A stretch of 64,000 nt of DNA from contig NZ_JAWHTE010000021.1 of NCBI RefSeq assembly GCF_032586175.1, positions 18,821 through 82,820 of the forward strand, in the 5' to 3' direction. How positions within the stretch are numbered: the first letter of the stretch is position 1; each line of letters opens with the position of its first letter. The translations under genes were made by a program, and so were the position numbers. Below the pieces are notes generated by a model that made no database searches, was not told the origin of the DNA, and worked only from the letters and a program-made list of their open reading frames with translations. This DNA comes from Ovoidimarina sediminis (GTDB lineage: Bacteria > Pseudomonadota > Alphaproteobacteria > Rhodobacterales > Rhodobacteraceae). This document shows positions 42,547-50,465 of the stretch, in pieces.

Positions 42547-42996
42547 CTAGTCTCGAATCTTCTTCAAATCTCTTTGGATGGTTCTAAGTTTCAATTCGGC
42601 GTTATAGACGCGGTTGAATTTCGTCCGGTGCCACTCGGCGCTCATTGATGGATTGTAGATTGCTCTCAGTTCATCCAAACGGTCGGCGACCGAGTCCTCC
42701 CTGTTTAGCGTGCGGTTCTCGACGCCTTTCCTGCTTCCCCTTTTCTCCTTCTCTTCGCGCTGGATTGTTGGCCTCAGCGCGTTCTCCAAGTAGTCGAAAG
42801 CCATCTGGGCGAGAAACCCGTACTGGTCCAATTCACCACTATCTAAACCTTGTTTCAGGCGCTTTTCCTCAAGTGCTTTCCAGCGTCGGTGACACTCTCG
42901 TGCGATATCTTGTTCTTTATTACGAAATGCCGACGCTCCCATGCCTTTTGGACCGCCCTTGTCCTCCCAGCGTCCGGTTTCCTTGTTGAACTTCAT
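42547..42996 (-). CDS. Charged helical protein cotranscribed with the integrase
   Basis: 149 aa from the ATG at 42996, overlapping the integrase stop by 4 bases (ATGA). Highly charged: KFNKETGRWEDKGGPKGMGASAFRNKEQDIARECHRRWKALEEKRLKQGLD, then REEKEKRGSRKGVENRTLNREDSVADRLDELRAIYNPSMSAEWHRTKFNRVYNAELKLRTIQRDLKKI. Two predicted helical or coiled stretches. Not recognised. Coupling to the integrase suggests a job in recombination or its control. Confidence 0.65.
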   Translation of the reverse strand: MKFNKETGRWEDKGGPKGMGASAFRNKEQDIARECHRRWKALEEKRLKQGLDSGELDQYGFLAQMAFDYLENALRPTIQREEKEKRGSRKGVENRTLNREDSVADRLDELRAIYNPSMSAEWHRTKFNRVYNAELKLRTIQRDLKKIRD

Positions 42997-44111
42997 CCAA
43001 ACCACTCCGCCAACTGTGCCGCGGCGAATTTAGCATAGGTCTGCTCGATCATTTCCACGCTGGACCCGACATGCTGTGCGACGGCCACGGTCGGGACGCC
43101 ACGGCTCAGAGCGCGGGTGATAAAGCCATGCCGCAAGGCGTAGCTTGTCACGTCCTCAGGCAGCCCCGCAGCCCTCACAGCCGCGCTCACGGGCTTCAGA
43201 TGGCCCCCGTCGGGCCAAGGCTTGCAGTCCTGCCTCGGGATAAGCGGGGCGCTTGACGGCCTGTTTCCGGCCTTCAGCCGAAACCATTCGGCCTTTTCGG
43301 GTGACAGGACAATGACACGCCGCCCGGTTTTCCCGGTGAGCGCCAGCCGATTGCCCTCAAGGTCGCCGACAAGGGTGGATGCTATCTCGCCAAAGCGTGC
43401 GCCTGTCGCTTGTAGGGCGCGCAAGAGGTCGGCCACGTCCGGGCGGGCCGCGTCGATTAGCCGGGCCTCTTCTTCCTCTGTCAAAATCACCATGCGCTTT
43501 CCGAAGCTATCAGCCTTTGGAAACTTCTGCACGTTCACCCATGCCCGGGTGCCTTGATAGGCGTGAAGGTCAGCCGCGCGGGTCAGGGCAGCCTTCAGGA
43601 CGGCCAGTTCCCGGTTTGCCGTGGCGCGGCGGGCTTGCGGGTTGTCTCCGGTGGACACGATGCCATTGAGCCATTGCGTTATGTCGCGGGCGGTAATCGT
43701 CTTGAGCGTCTTGCGAGGGAAGGGGGCTGAGAGACGGCGCGCGCGGTTGCGCAGGTCTGTGCATTGCTTGTCGGTCGAAGCTGTCCGGCATTTCCACTCG
43801 GCCCAATCGTCGAGCGCATCGGCCACCGATACACGTGACGGGTCTGCTGTGGTCTGCCCGGCTGCCTTTGCCAAGGCTTGCTCATAGCTGAGAACGTCCC
43901 GGTTGTTCGCGTCCAATTGGTCGTCCGCCGTGCCTAGTGTTTCGTAGGTATACCCACCCGAAAGTTTTGCTGTCCTGAGAAGCCACGAGCCAGGCTTCCC
44001 GTCCGTCTGGCGGCGGTAGCAAAGAAAGCGGCCAATGCCGAGTTTCAGGGGGTGCGGCTTGCTGCCTGTCGGCAGTTTTGCGCGGGCTTTCGGGGTGGTC
44101 AGATCTGGCAT
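42993..44111 (-). CDS. int: Tyrosine recombinase (phage integrase)
   Basis: 372 aa. The N-terminal arm-binding domain has LKLGIGRFLCYRRQTDGKPGSWLLR; the core-binding domain has VSVADALDDWAEWKCRTAS...ITARDITQWLNGI. The catalytic domain carries the first Arg in ATGARFGEI, the central R-H in YALRHGFITRAL, a following His in VAQHVGSS and the Tyr nucleophile in EQTYAKF near the C-terminus. It lies just inside attR and reads inward, as in tRNA-targeted islands. TAGTAAA repeats lie directly upstream of the start codon, so integrase binding could repress its own gene. Confidence 0.95.
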   Translation of the reverse strand: MPDLTTPKARAKLPTGSKPHPLKLGIGRFLCYRRQTDGKPGSWLLRTAKLSGGYTYETLGTADDQLDANNRDVLSYEQALAKAAGQTTADPSRVSVADALDDWAEWKCRTASTDKQCTDLRNRARRLSAPFPRKTLKTITARDITQWLNGIVSTGDNPQARRATANRELAVLKAALTRAADLHAYQGTRAWVNVQKFPKADSFGKRMVILTEEEEARLIDAARPDVADLLRALQATGARFGEIASTLVGDLEGNRLALTGKTGRRVIVLSPEKAEWFRLKAGNRPSSAPLIPRQDCKPWPDGGHLKPVSAAVRAAGLPEDVTSYALRHGFITRALSRGVPTVAVAQHVGSSVEMIEQTYAKFAAAQLAEWFG

Positions 44112-44129
44112 TAGTAAAATCCTAGTAAA
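44112..44129 (+). promoter_or_regulatory. Paired TAGTAAA repeats, probable integrase arm sites (right)
   Basis: TAGTAAA at 44112-44118 and 44123-44129, 11 bases apart. The same sequence and spacing occur at 34643-34660. They abut the integrase start codon. Confidence 0.5.
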
Positions 44130-44247
44130 AAAATTATAACTAAGGCTAGCTTCGCCCTATCTGTGCCTTTCCGCCGTATTTGTCAATGAATCAACAGGTT
44201 AGAATACGCCTGTCTGCGGGCAACTAGGGGCAACTTAAGGGAAAATA

Positions 44248-44307
44248 TGCCCTCCGAAGGCAGAGGTCACAGGTTCGAATCCTGTCGGGTGCGCCAAATA
44301 AATCAAA
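44248..44307 (+). repeat. Right attachment site (attR), 60-bp direct repeat
   Basis: Exact duplicate of 34557-34616: the 3' 49 bases of tRNA-Arg with CCA plus 11 bases. The tRNA 5' half is absent here. Confidence 0.9.
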
Positions 44308-44346
44308 TACTTGGCGGTTTCTTGGAGTTCTTGCTCAGGCGTAAGG

Positions 44347-44364
44347 TAGCAAATAGGTAGCAAA
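44347..44364 (+). promoter_or_regulatory. Paired TAGCAAA repeats outside attR
   Basis: TAGCAAA at 44347-44353 and 44358-44364, again 11 bases apart and at the equivalent place between an att site and a 63-codon gene. It looks like the arm site of a related element with a one-base different recognition sequence. Confidence 0.4.
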
Positions 44365-44378
44365 ACTAATTGAATCCA

Positions 44379-44570
44379 ATGCCAGACCGCCGAGGCCGCA
44401 AAGGCAGCGTTGAAGACCTGCTTCCCGACGACCGCGTGACCTGGGCGCGCGAGATCTGGGCTGACCGCGAATAGGTCGCCAAGCTGTCGGCGGGCGCATG
44501 GATGCTTAGAGAGGCCGCGAAGGCGCTTGGGTTGCCCGAGGAAGAGGTGGACGAGGTTTTGCGGCGGTAG
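44379..44570 (+). pseudogene. Broken copy of the att-adjacent 63-aa gene
   Basis: Same length and reading frame as 34691-34882 (MPDRRGRKGSVEDL at the start; WAREIWADRE; WMLREAAKALGLPEEEVDEVL at the end), but codon 32 is TAG (44472-44474) where the intact copy has GCG. It lies outside attR, so it belongs to a different, earlier element in the same tRNA, of which little else remains. Confidence 0.75.
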
Positions 44571-44615
44571 CTCGTGCCGGGAACGGCATCCCTTCTTCGA
44601 AAAGTCTCAGCAAAG

Positions 44616-44645
44616 AAAAGCCCCGCCACGACGAGCGCAGCGGGG
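44616..44645 (-). terminator. Intrinsic terminator, third member of the element's family
   Basis: On the minus strand CCCCGCTGC, loop GCTCGTC, GTGGCGGGG, C, TTTT. It has the same loop and right arm type as the pair at 39590-39724. It would stop leftward transcription from the fasciclin gene and is probably a relic of the second element. Confidence 0.65.
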
Positions 44646-45083
44646 ACGTTGCGTCCATGTACTTCCCTCCCTTCACAGAAGGGGCAGGCACACAAATTCA
44701 ACTAAGAGTTTTCGAGAGATGTCCCCGCCGCAACAACGCGGGCGGAGGTCAGAAATTCCCAACACGAGGGTCTGGGAACTCTGACTGGCTAGCACACTTA
44801 TCCACAGACTCAAAGCGGCGAATTCTGGTCCCAATGCCGGGAGATTGCTGCGGCCCGGTAACCGCCACCCCAACATCTGCGTTCGCGCTACGCGGTGCTA
44901 GACCATTGTCCGTTTTTGCCAACAGCGGGCCTTCGCTGGAAAAGGCTCGATGTCCGAGTTGCGGGACGAAGTGTGCATTCAGCTCTGCAAGTTAGTCCTG
45001 CGATTTCCAGCTATGAGACTATTTGTTCATAAAGGGGGCCCCTGTTCGACACGAGGAGCCCCCTTGATGTCGGGCTAATCTCT
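44646..45083. other. Intergenic stretch
   Basis: About 440 bases without a convincing gene. It contains TTATCCACAGA (44798-44808, DnaA-box-like) and a G/C inverted repeat (45038-45062) close to the fasciclin gene stop that may be its terminator. Confidence 0.45.
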
Positions 45084-45572
45084 TTAAGGCAGGATGACGC
45101 TGTCAATCACATGGATCACGCCATTCGTTGCAATGATGTCCGCGGCGGTAACCGTAGCACCATCAACGGTTACACCATCGGTGCCGTCGACATGCACTTT
45201 CGACCCTTCGACAGTCGTAACCGACAGACGCTTTCCGGCTAGCTGGTCGGAGGTCACAGCAGCCGGAACTACATGGTAGGTAAGGATCGAGACAAGTTGA
45301 TCTTTGTTCTCTGGCTTCAGAAGCGTCTCGACTGTGCCAGCGGGCAGTTTTTCGAATGCTGCATTTGTCGGCGCGAAGACTGTGAAAGGTCCGTCGCTCT
45401 TCAGCGTGTCGACAAGGCCCGCTGCCGAAACAGCGGCGACCAGCGTCGAGAAGTCAGGGTTCGACGATGCGATGTCGACGATATCGTCACCATCATCCAT
45501 CGGGGCACAGGCGGCGGCAAACGCGGCAACTGCGGCAAGCGCAGTTGCTTTAAGGGCAAAGCGGCGGTTCAT
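45084..45572 (-). CDS. Fasciclin (FAS1) domain lipoprotein
   Basis: 162 aa from the ATG at 45572 (AAGGAAA upstream). The signal sequence MNRRFALKATALAAVAAFAAAC ends at a lipobox-like A-A-A-C. One FAS1 domain follows: DIASSNPDFSTLVAAVSAAGLVDTLKSDGPFTVFAPTNAAFEKLP (H1 motif), LVSILTYHVVPAAVTSDQL, and the H2 region ADIIATNGVIHVIDSVILP. FAS1 proteins mediate adhesion or carbohydrate binding outside the cell. Single gene; next to the mobile region but with typical FAS1 length. Confidence 0.93.
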   Translation of the reverse strand: MNRRFALKATALAAVAAFAAACAPMDDGDDIVDIASSNPDFSTLVAAVSAAGLVDTLKSDGPFTVFAPTNAAFEKLPAGTVETLLKPENKDQLVSILTYHVVPAAVTSDQLAGKRLSVTTVEGSKVHVDGTDGVTVDGATVTAADIIATNGVIHVIDSVILP

Positions 45573-45963
45573 TTGGTTTCCTTTCGGTTTATTTCGATTC
45601 AAACAAAGGGCGACCGCCGGCCGCCTCTGAGTTCATAGGACGTGCTACGCTCGTCAGCTCTATCCGGATCACTCTTCGTACCTCTTCTTCATAGCTGGGA
45701 GTCGCATCTAGATACCGGTGTGCTTTGGATTGAGCGCTGACTGGGTGCCGCGGGACCAGCTGCCTTTGAAGTGGAAGGCACTTAGTTGGACTCAAGGCAG
45801 CTAACGATCATTTCGGCTGAACACTTACATTACGGACGAAGCTACGGTTCCACCTGCCGATGCAGTAGTGAAAACAGAAACAAACTGTTTCCGTTTGAAA
45901 TTCAATCTAGCTGACGATCCCACGCGTATCCCTCCCTAAAAACAAGCTTGTGGAGGCTACAAA

Positions 45964-46251
45964 GTGAACAAGATTTCTATTCTGGCCGTCGTTGCGGCCC
46001 TGGTCGCGGGCCCCGTTTTTGCTGGCGCTCATACGCCAAAGGATCGTGCTCAAAGTATGAAGGGGGCTCTCGCTAAAAGCGGCGCAGATGGCGTCGGAGA
46101 CTTTGGCCTTCCGGGCGCGAGCGTTGCCCGGACTCTTGGCAAAGAAGGTTCCGACTTCCCGAAAGGTGGATGGGGCAATGTTGGCAGTGCGCTTACTAGC
46201 TCCAACGGAGCACCCGTATCGCCTGCAGACCCGAAAGGTCTCACAGAGTAA
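45964..46251 (+). CDS. Small secreted protein (95 aa)
   Basis: Starts at a GTG at 45964 with GGAGG upstream. A signal peptide (MNKISILAVVAALVAGPVFA) is cut before GAHTP, leaving about 75 residues that are Gly/Ser/Pro-rich and without Cys (DGVGDFGLPGASVARTLGKEGSDFPKGGWGNVGSALTSSNGAPVSPADPKGL). Probably flexible; function unknown. Confidence 0.65.
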   Translation: MNKISILAVVAALVAGPVFAGAHTPKDRAQSMKGALAKSGADGVGDFGLPGASVARTLGKEGSDFPKGGWGNVGSALTSSNGAPVSPADPKGLTE

Positions 46252-46534
46252 TCATCATTCGAATTTTTTTGTTGGCCCTGTCTCTTCGTCTAGAGGCAGG
46301 GCTTTATCATGCGCCGGCTTCTATCATTCTTGGCTCTATCCTTGACTGAATAGCTTTTTCAGCGGTGACGAGAGGGGTCTGCTCTGGGCTCCTGGCCGTC
46401 GTTCAGCCCCGGTTCGCCCAACGACCGCTTCTGACAGCCGAAGGTCCGTATAGCCGGCCAGCCTACTGAAGACAGGGAATAATCTGCGTCTTGCGAATGG
46501 CTGCTTCCGAAAAGCTGCTCACCCGACGGCTTTG
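46252..46534. other. Intergenic stretch
   Basis: No gene seen. It holds a short possible terminator after the secreted-protein gene (GGGCTTTATC region) and degenerate CGACCGCTTCTGACAGC-type repeat fragments. Confidence 0.4.
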
Positions 46535-46750
46535 CTAAAGTGACGAGCGAGCACGTAGCTTGGCCAATTCTTCCGCGGAGCAACCGACATCGGCCTGGAC
46601 GCTTTCAGGAAGCATATCCAGTTCGGCGACCAGATGGCGGTATGCAGAACGCCTCCCGAGTGCACTTGCGAAGCACAGGAGTCCAGCTCTAAAACGCCCT
46701 GCCGCGGTGTCTTCGCATTGGTAAGGCATGGATTGAGAGGATAGGGTCAT
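46535..46750 (-). CDS. Small DUF1127-like protein (71 aa)
   Basis: From the ATG at 46750. The C-terminal half GRRSAYRHLVAELDMLPESVQADVGCSAEELAKL follows the DUF1127/YjiS layout (basic helix, L-x-L, D-G-S-EE). Conserved Arg positions are weaker than in typical members, so the assignment is tentative. It is divergent from the HxlR regulator (gap about 160 bases). Confidence 0.5.
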   Translation of the reverse strand: MTLSSQSMPYQCEDTAAGRFRAGLLCFASALGRRSAYRHLVAELDMLPESVQADVGCSAEELAKLRARSSL

Positions 46751-46912
46751 TTCGCTTCTCTGTCTGGTGTGGCGTTGAGCGCCGATTTGGTTCGGGAGAA
46801 GTGTGGCAGGCATTCAGGATGTGCAGATAGTTCACGGACTGGAGCGTTCCGCTTCACAATGTGAACTGGCCCAAATGCGATGCGATCTCTAGTCTTGCTT
46901 GAGGAGCGCGCG

Positions 46913-47611
46913 ATGGAAGTCAAAACCTACGGGCTGATTTGCCCAATCACCAAAGCCTGTGAACTGCTTGAGTCTCGTTGGACAATTCCGATTCTGGCCG
47001 AAATCTGGTCGGGCTCGAGCCGTTTCAACGACATTCGCAGAGGCGTAGGCAATATCTCCTCCGCGCTTCTGTCAAAGCGCCTCAAAGAGATGCAAGCGAA
47101 TGGGCTGATTGAACGGGTTGATGATCCCGCGACAGGTGGGGTCGAGTACGTCCGGACAGAAATGGCCGTCGCGCTAGAGCCGACATTGAACTCGATGGCT
47201 GTATGGGCACAGCGCTTTATCGATGCGGACGTAGCGGTCTCTGATACAAACATCGCCGCGTTGATTTGGAAGCTTCGGAGGTCAGTGATTGCAACTGAGT
47301 TACCGCAGCGGCGCGTAGTCATGCGGTTCCACTTTAGCGACCCCAATCTCGACTTCGACACCTGCTGGCTTCTGGCGCAACCGGGTTCAGAGGTCGAACT
47401 GTGCACATCCGTACCAGACTTTGACGTCGACCTCTTTGTAGAGACGACGGTCAAGTCGATCAGTGCCATTCTGATGGCGCGGTCCACCGTTTCGCGCGAG
47501 GTGGATGAAGGCCGGCTCTTTCTCTCCGGCGATGCGCGCATCATCAAAAGTATTGGTAAATGGCTACGCGAGTCCGACTACGCTGACATAGAGGGCATTG
47601 CGACCGTCTAG
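46913..47611 (+). CDS. HxlR family regulator with SCP2-like C-terminal domain
   Basis: 232 aa from the ATG at 46913 (GAGGAG upstream). The HxlR winged helix is complete: CPITKACELLESRWTIPILAEIWSGSSRFNDIRRGVGNISSALLSKRLKEMQANGLIERVDDPATGGVEYVRTEMAVALEPTLNSMAVWAQRF. After about residue 115 comes a domain with VVMRFHFSDPNLDFDTCWLLAQPGSEVELCTSVPDFDVDLFVETTVKSISAILMARSTVSREVDEGRLFLSGDARIIKSIGKWL, like an SCP2 sterol-carrier fold that could bind a lipid or hydrophobic ligand. A candidate regulator for the neighbouring hydrolases. Confidence 0.88.
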   Translation: MEVKTYGLICPITKACELLESRWTIPILAEIWSGSSRFNDIRRGVGNISSALLSKRLKEMQANGLIERVDDPATGGVEYVRTEMAVALEPTLNSMAVWAQRFIDADVAVSDTNIAALIWKLRRSVIATELPQRRVVMRFHFSDPNLDFDTCWLLAQPGSEVELCTSVPDFDVDLFVETTVKSISAILMARSTVSREVDEGRLFLSGDARIIKSIGKWLRESDYADIEGIATV

Positions 47612-47683
47612 GGCCCTTTTGCTCGGTGCGATACAAACCAAGCTGAGTGACTTGAGCGTTCTCGGCCTTTGCTATCGATCACA

Positions 47684-47815
47684 TTGGACACTTAGAAGGC
47701 AATGAAAGCGACGCACGGGAGCGGAATTTCGAGAGTCGCCTCTGGGCTCTTCTGCGACATCTGAGTGAAACGATCAGATGACCGCTGTGCTGCGCTAACC
47801 GGTCACTCACGGCAC
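47684..47815. repeat. Repeat family B, copy without MITE
   Basis: Aligns with both flanks of the MITE at 53078-53243: TGAAAGCGACGC...GAGTCGCC-CT-GGGCT on the left and ACATCTGAGT-AAA...TAACCGGTCA on the right. GGCT occurs once (47745-47748), exactly where the MITE copy has it duplicated, so this represents the empty site. The gap 47612-47945 holds no gene. Confidence 0.6.
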
Positions 47816-47945
47816 TCGAAGCGATATTTTTGGGCGGGAACGACCGCTTCTGCTGACAGCGGACCTTCATCAGATTTAGCCCGATGTCCGGGATGCGGGA
47901 CGAAACCGCCATTTGCATTTCAGCAGACGACGGCTTGGTTGTTCT

Positions 47946-48779
47946 TCAAGCAGGGACCCGAGCCGCGGCGAAGGCCGCAAGTTCTCGGTTGAAGCGCTCT
48001 GTATCTTCGCCGTAGGTCGTATGCCCCGCCTCCTCATAAAGTGAAACTTCTGCATGAGGAATTCGAGACTTTATCGCTTCGGACATTAACGGCTTCACGA
48101 TGGCGTCCTTGAGACCATGCGTGATCAGCACCGGGCATCTTACGGCGCTCATCACGGCATCCCCATCAAGTTCCCGGCTAGCAAGTGCCAACCGGACATC
48201 CGGCGGCACCATCATGTTGTAGGCCAGAACCGTCTCGAAGACCTCCCGCGTGGGCTCTTCCGCATAGAACAGGCGTACAAAATCCTGTGTGGTTGAGATG
48301 TTCTCAGCGAGATCGTTCGACAGGAGTCCCGGCACCAGGGCTAGTAAATCGTCCCCGAGAAGTGCATTGGCCTTGTCGCTGCCAAAATAAACGGTCGAGG
48401 CGACGTAGTTGATCCCCCCCAGCTTCGCATCACCGTAGACCGACAGATAGTCATTGATGACCAGTCCTGAATAGGAGGCCCCGACCAGAATGGGGCGCTC
48501 AAGCCCGAGTGTCGTGATGACTGCCGCGACGTCCTCGGCAAAAAGCCGGGAATCCTGATAGGCGGCAGCCGTCGTGGCACGACCTGACATTCCATGCCCG
48601 CGGACGTCCATACAGATCAGACGAAACCGGTCGGCCAGCGGGCTTGATGTCTGATTGGACCAGCTCAGACCGCATTGCATCAGACCGTGCAGAAACAGGA
48701 TGGGCGCGCCGGCTGCATTGCCGAATTCCTGGACGGAAAGGCTCAGACCTCCGCCGCCATCTATTTCGTATGTCGTCAT
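47946..48779 (-). CDS. Alpha/beta hydrolase A
   Basis: 277 aa from the ATG at 48779. HGLMQCGLSWSNQ (oxyanion region), MDVRGHGMSG, nucleophile elbow GASYSG (Ser102), Asp in ITHGLKDAIVKP and His in EEAGHTTYGED complete the triad. Close homologue of hydrolase B (52149-52973): both have HG-x2-QC, RGHGMS, Ser102, and MVPPxVR-AL-xR-L. Likely an esterase, epoxide hydrolase or C-C hydrolase; substrate unknown. Divergent from the winged-helix/hydrolase regulator, sharing a 192-bp gap with TTCTGA repeats. Confidence 0.9.
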   Translation of the reverse strand: MTTYEIDGGGGLSLSVQEFGNAAGAPILFLHGLMQCGLSWSNQTSSPLADRFRLICMDVRGHGMSGRATTAAAYQDSRLFAEDVAAVITTLGLERPILVGASYSGLVINDYLSVYGDAKLGGINYVASTVYFGSDKANALLGDDLLALVPGLLSNDLAENISTTQDFVRLFYAEEPTREVFETVLAYNMMVPPDVRLALASRELDGDAVMSAVRCPVLITHGLKDAIVKPLMSEAIKSRIPHAEVSLYEEAGHTTYGEDTERFNRELAAFAAARVPA

Positions 48780-48863
48780 TTCCTGGACCTTTCTGATATT
48801 CGTTTCACGCCCCACATTTCTTCGAGGAGTACAGTACGATGCTCCACAACGAGGGATGTGGAG

Positions 48864-48901
48864 TCCTGACGCTATTTCTGAAAAGTTCTGACGTTTCTGA
48901 T
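48864..48901. promoter_or_regulatory. TTCTGA direct repeats, possible regulator site
   Basis: TYCTGA occurs at 48865, 48876, 48886 and 48895; CTGACG at 48866 and 48888 is 22 bases apart (two helical turns). Direct repeats are the usual target form for OmpR-type winged helices. The site lies between hydrolase A and the winged-helix/hydrolase regulator. Confidence 0.35.
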
Positions 48902-48971
48902 TGTTCGGCTCTGCGTCAAACTGGTTTTCCGGCTTCGAAGAAGCGGCCCAATCGTCTAGTCTTGTCGCAGG

Positions 48972-50123
48972 ATGCAGATAGGACAGCATGTATTTGATCC
49001 CGACAAAGGGGTCCTCATGACGCCAGACGGCGAGCCGATCAGCCTGCGGCCGCAAACCTCTGCCGTCCTGCGGCACCTGGCCGAGGCCGAGGGAGGTGTC
49101 GTATCCAAGGAGGACCTGCTGGCCCGCGTCTGGCCGGAAGTAATCGTGGGGGAGGATTCACTTTATCGTTGTATCTCCGAACTGCGCGGCGCCATAGGGG
49201 ACGAACGACGCACGGTGCTGCGAACTGTTCCCAGACGTGGCTACCGGCTCACCATCACCGGACATTCCGGTTTGGGTCCGCTTTCCCGCGAACCGATCCG
49301 ATTCACCAAGTCAGGGAATGTGCAGCTTGCCTGGACTGCGGTCGGACGCGGCGTCCCGATCCTCAAAGCTCCAAGCTGGATCTCGAACATCGAAAGCGAG
49401 GCGGACAGCCTGATCTTCGGGCCCTTCTATCGCCGGCTCGGCGCCCGCGCAAGAATTGTTCATTTCGATCAGCGGGGATCCAGCCGATCGACCAGAGATG
49501 TCAATGACTGGTCTGTCAACGTAATGGTTGCAGACATGCTCGCGGTTGCCAATGCTGCGGGGCTCGATCGGTTCTTTCTGTTCGGACCCTCACAAGGGGG
49601 CGCCTTCGCTCTCGCCTTCGCCGCTCGCTACCCCGAACGCGTGCGTGGGATCATCGCCCGGGGCACATTTGCGACAGGCTGGAAGCTGCTTGGCGACAAG
49701 GCCCAACAGCGCCGCTACGAGATGAGCCGTACGATGATCTCGGAGGGATGGAATGCCTCAAATCCCGAGTATCGCCGCTTCTTCACCAGCCTTTTGATCC
49801 CTGATGCCCCTCCCGAGATTGCGCGCGAGATGGACCGGACACAGGCCCGCGCCGTAACGGCCGAGGTTCAGTTGGCGAACGTAGAGCTTCAGTCTTGCCT
49901 CGATATCCGAGACGTTTTGGATCAGGTAAAATGTCCCGTTTTGCTCATGCATTCGGGCGGCGATCTTGCCGTTCCGGTTGAGCGAGCTGTCGAACTTGCT
50001 TCCGCCCTAACAAACTGTGATCTCCAAATTCTCGAAGGCGACAACCATATCCCGGTTCCAGGAACACACGGGTACAGCCAGTTCATGGACGCCATCGACA
50101 ACTTCCTTAATTTGCACGCCTAG
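48972..50123 (+). CDS. OmpR-type winged helix fused to alpha/beta hydrolase
   Basis: 383 aa. Residues 1-97 form a PhoB/OmpR-type DNA-binding domain (SLRPQTSAVLRHLAEAEGGVVSKEDLLARVWPEVIVGEDSLYRCISELRGAIGDERRTVLRTVPRRGYRL). Residues about 108-383 are an alpha/beta hydrolase (HFDQRGSSRS; elbow GPSQGG with Ser207; D331 in HSGGDLAVP; H359 in GDNHIP), so the triad is intact. No receiver or membrane segment: a cytoplasmic one-component regulator whose sensor is an enzyme-like fold. Divergent from hydrolase A and upstream of the SARP-like fusion. Confidence 0.9.
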   Translation: MQIGQHVFDPDKGVLMTPDGEPISLRPQTSAVLRHLAEAEGGVVSKEDLLARVWPEVIVGEDSLYRCISELRGAIGDERRTVLRTVPRRGYRLTITGHSGLGPLSREPIRFTKSGNVQLAWTAVGRGVPILKAPSWISNIESEADSLIFGPFYRRLGARARIVHFDQRGSSRSTRDVNDWSVNVMVADMLAVANAAGLDRFFLFGPSQGGAFALAFAARYPERVRGIIARGTFATGWKLLGDKAQQRRYEMSRTMISEGWNASNPEYRRFFTSLLIPDAPPEIAREMDRTQARAVTAEVQLANVELQSCLDIRDVLDQVKCPVLLMHSGGDLAVPVERAVELASALTNCDLQILEGDNHIPVPGTHGYSQFMDAIDNFLNLHA

Positions 50124-50465
50124 AGAAAGCCGGGCCATCAACGAAGAAGTCAGACCGCGACCGCAGAAAGTGTCCACTTCGGACTCGAAACGGTCAATCG
50201 CCTATAGACCTTCAATGACCGATCAGCGGACGAAGTGGCCGTTCGATGAATGGCTTCGCCGCTAAAGATGTTAACAGTCTCTCTGCGAAACGAAGCGGCT
50301 GATCGCTTGTTTATGCTGGGACATTTGGGAAGTGCCATTTGCCCAGGGGCTCAGAGACGTAATCTCCGTCAGCTGCGGTCCGCGCACCTCGATACCCTGC
50401 ACGCGGCTGCAAGCTGCGAGGTCTTAATGTAAGCTGGCCTGAATTGGCGCAGCCTCTTTCGGGAT
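50124..50465. other. Intergenic stretch between the two fusion regulators
   Basis: No gene. It contains degenerate repeat fragments (AATGACCGATCAGCGGACGA, ATGAATGGCTTCGCCGC). Promoter elements for the next gene are not clear. Confidence 0.4.

Noticed and set aside
44798..44808. TTATCCACAGA as a replication origin
   Set aside because: A single DnaA-box-like sequence with no AT-rich unwinding region, iterons or replication gene beside it.
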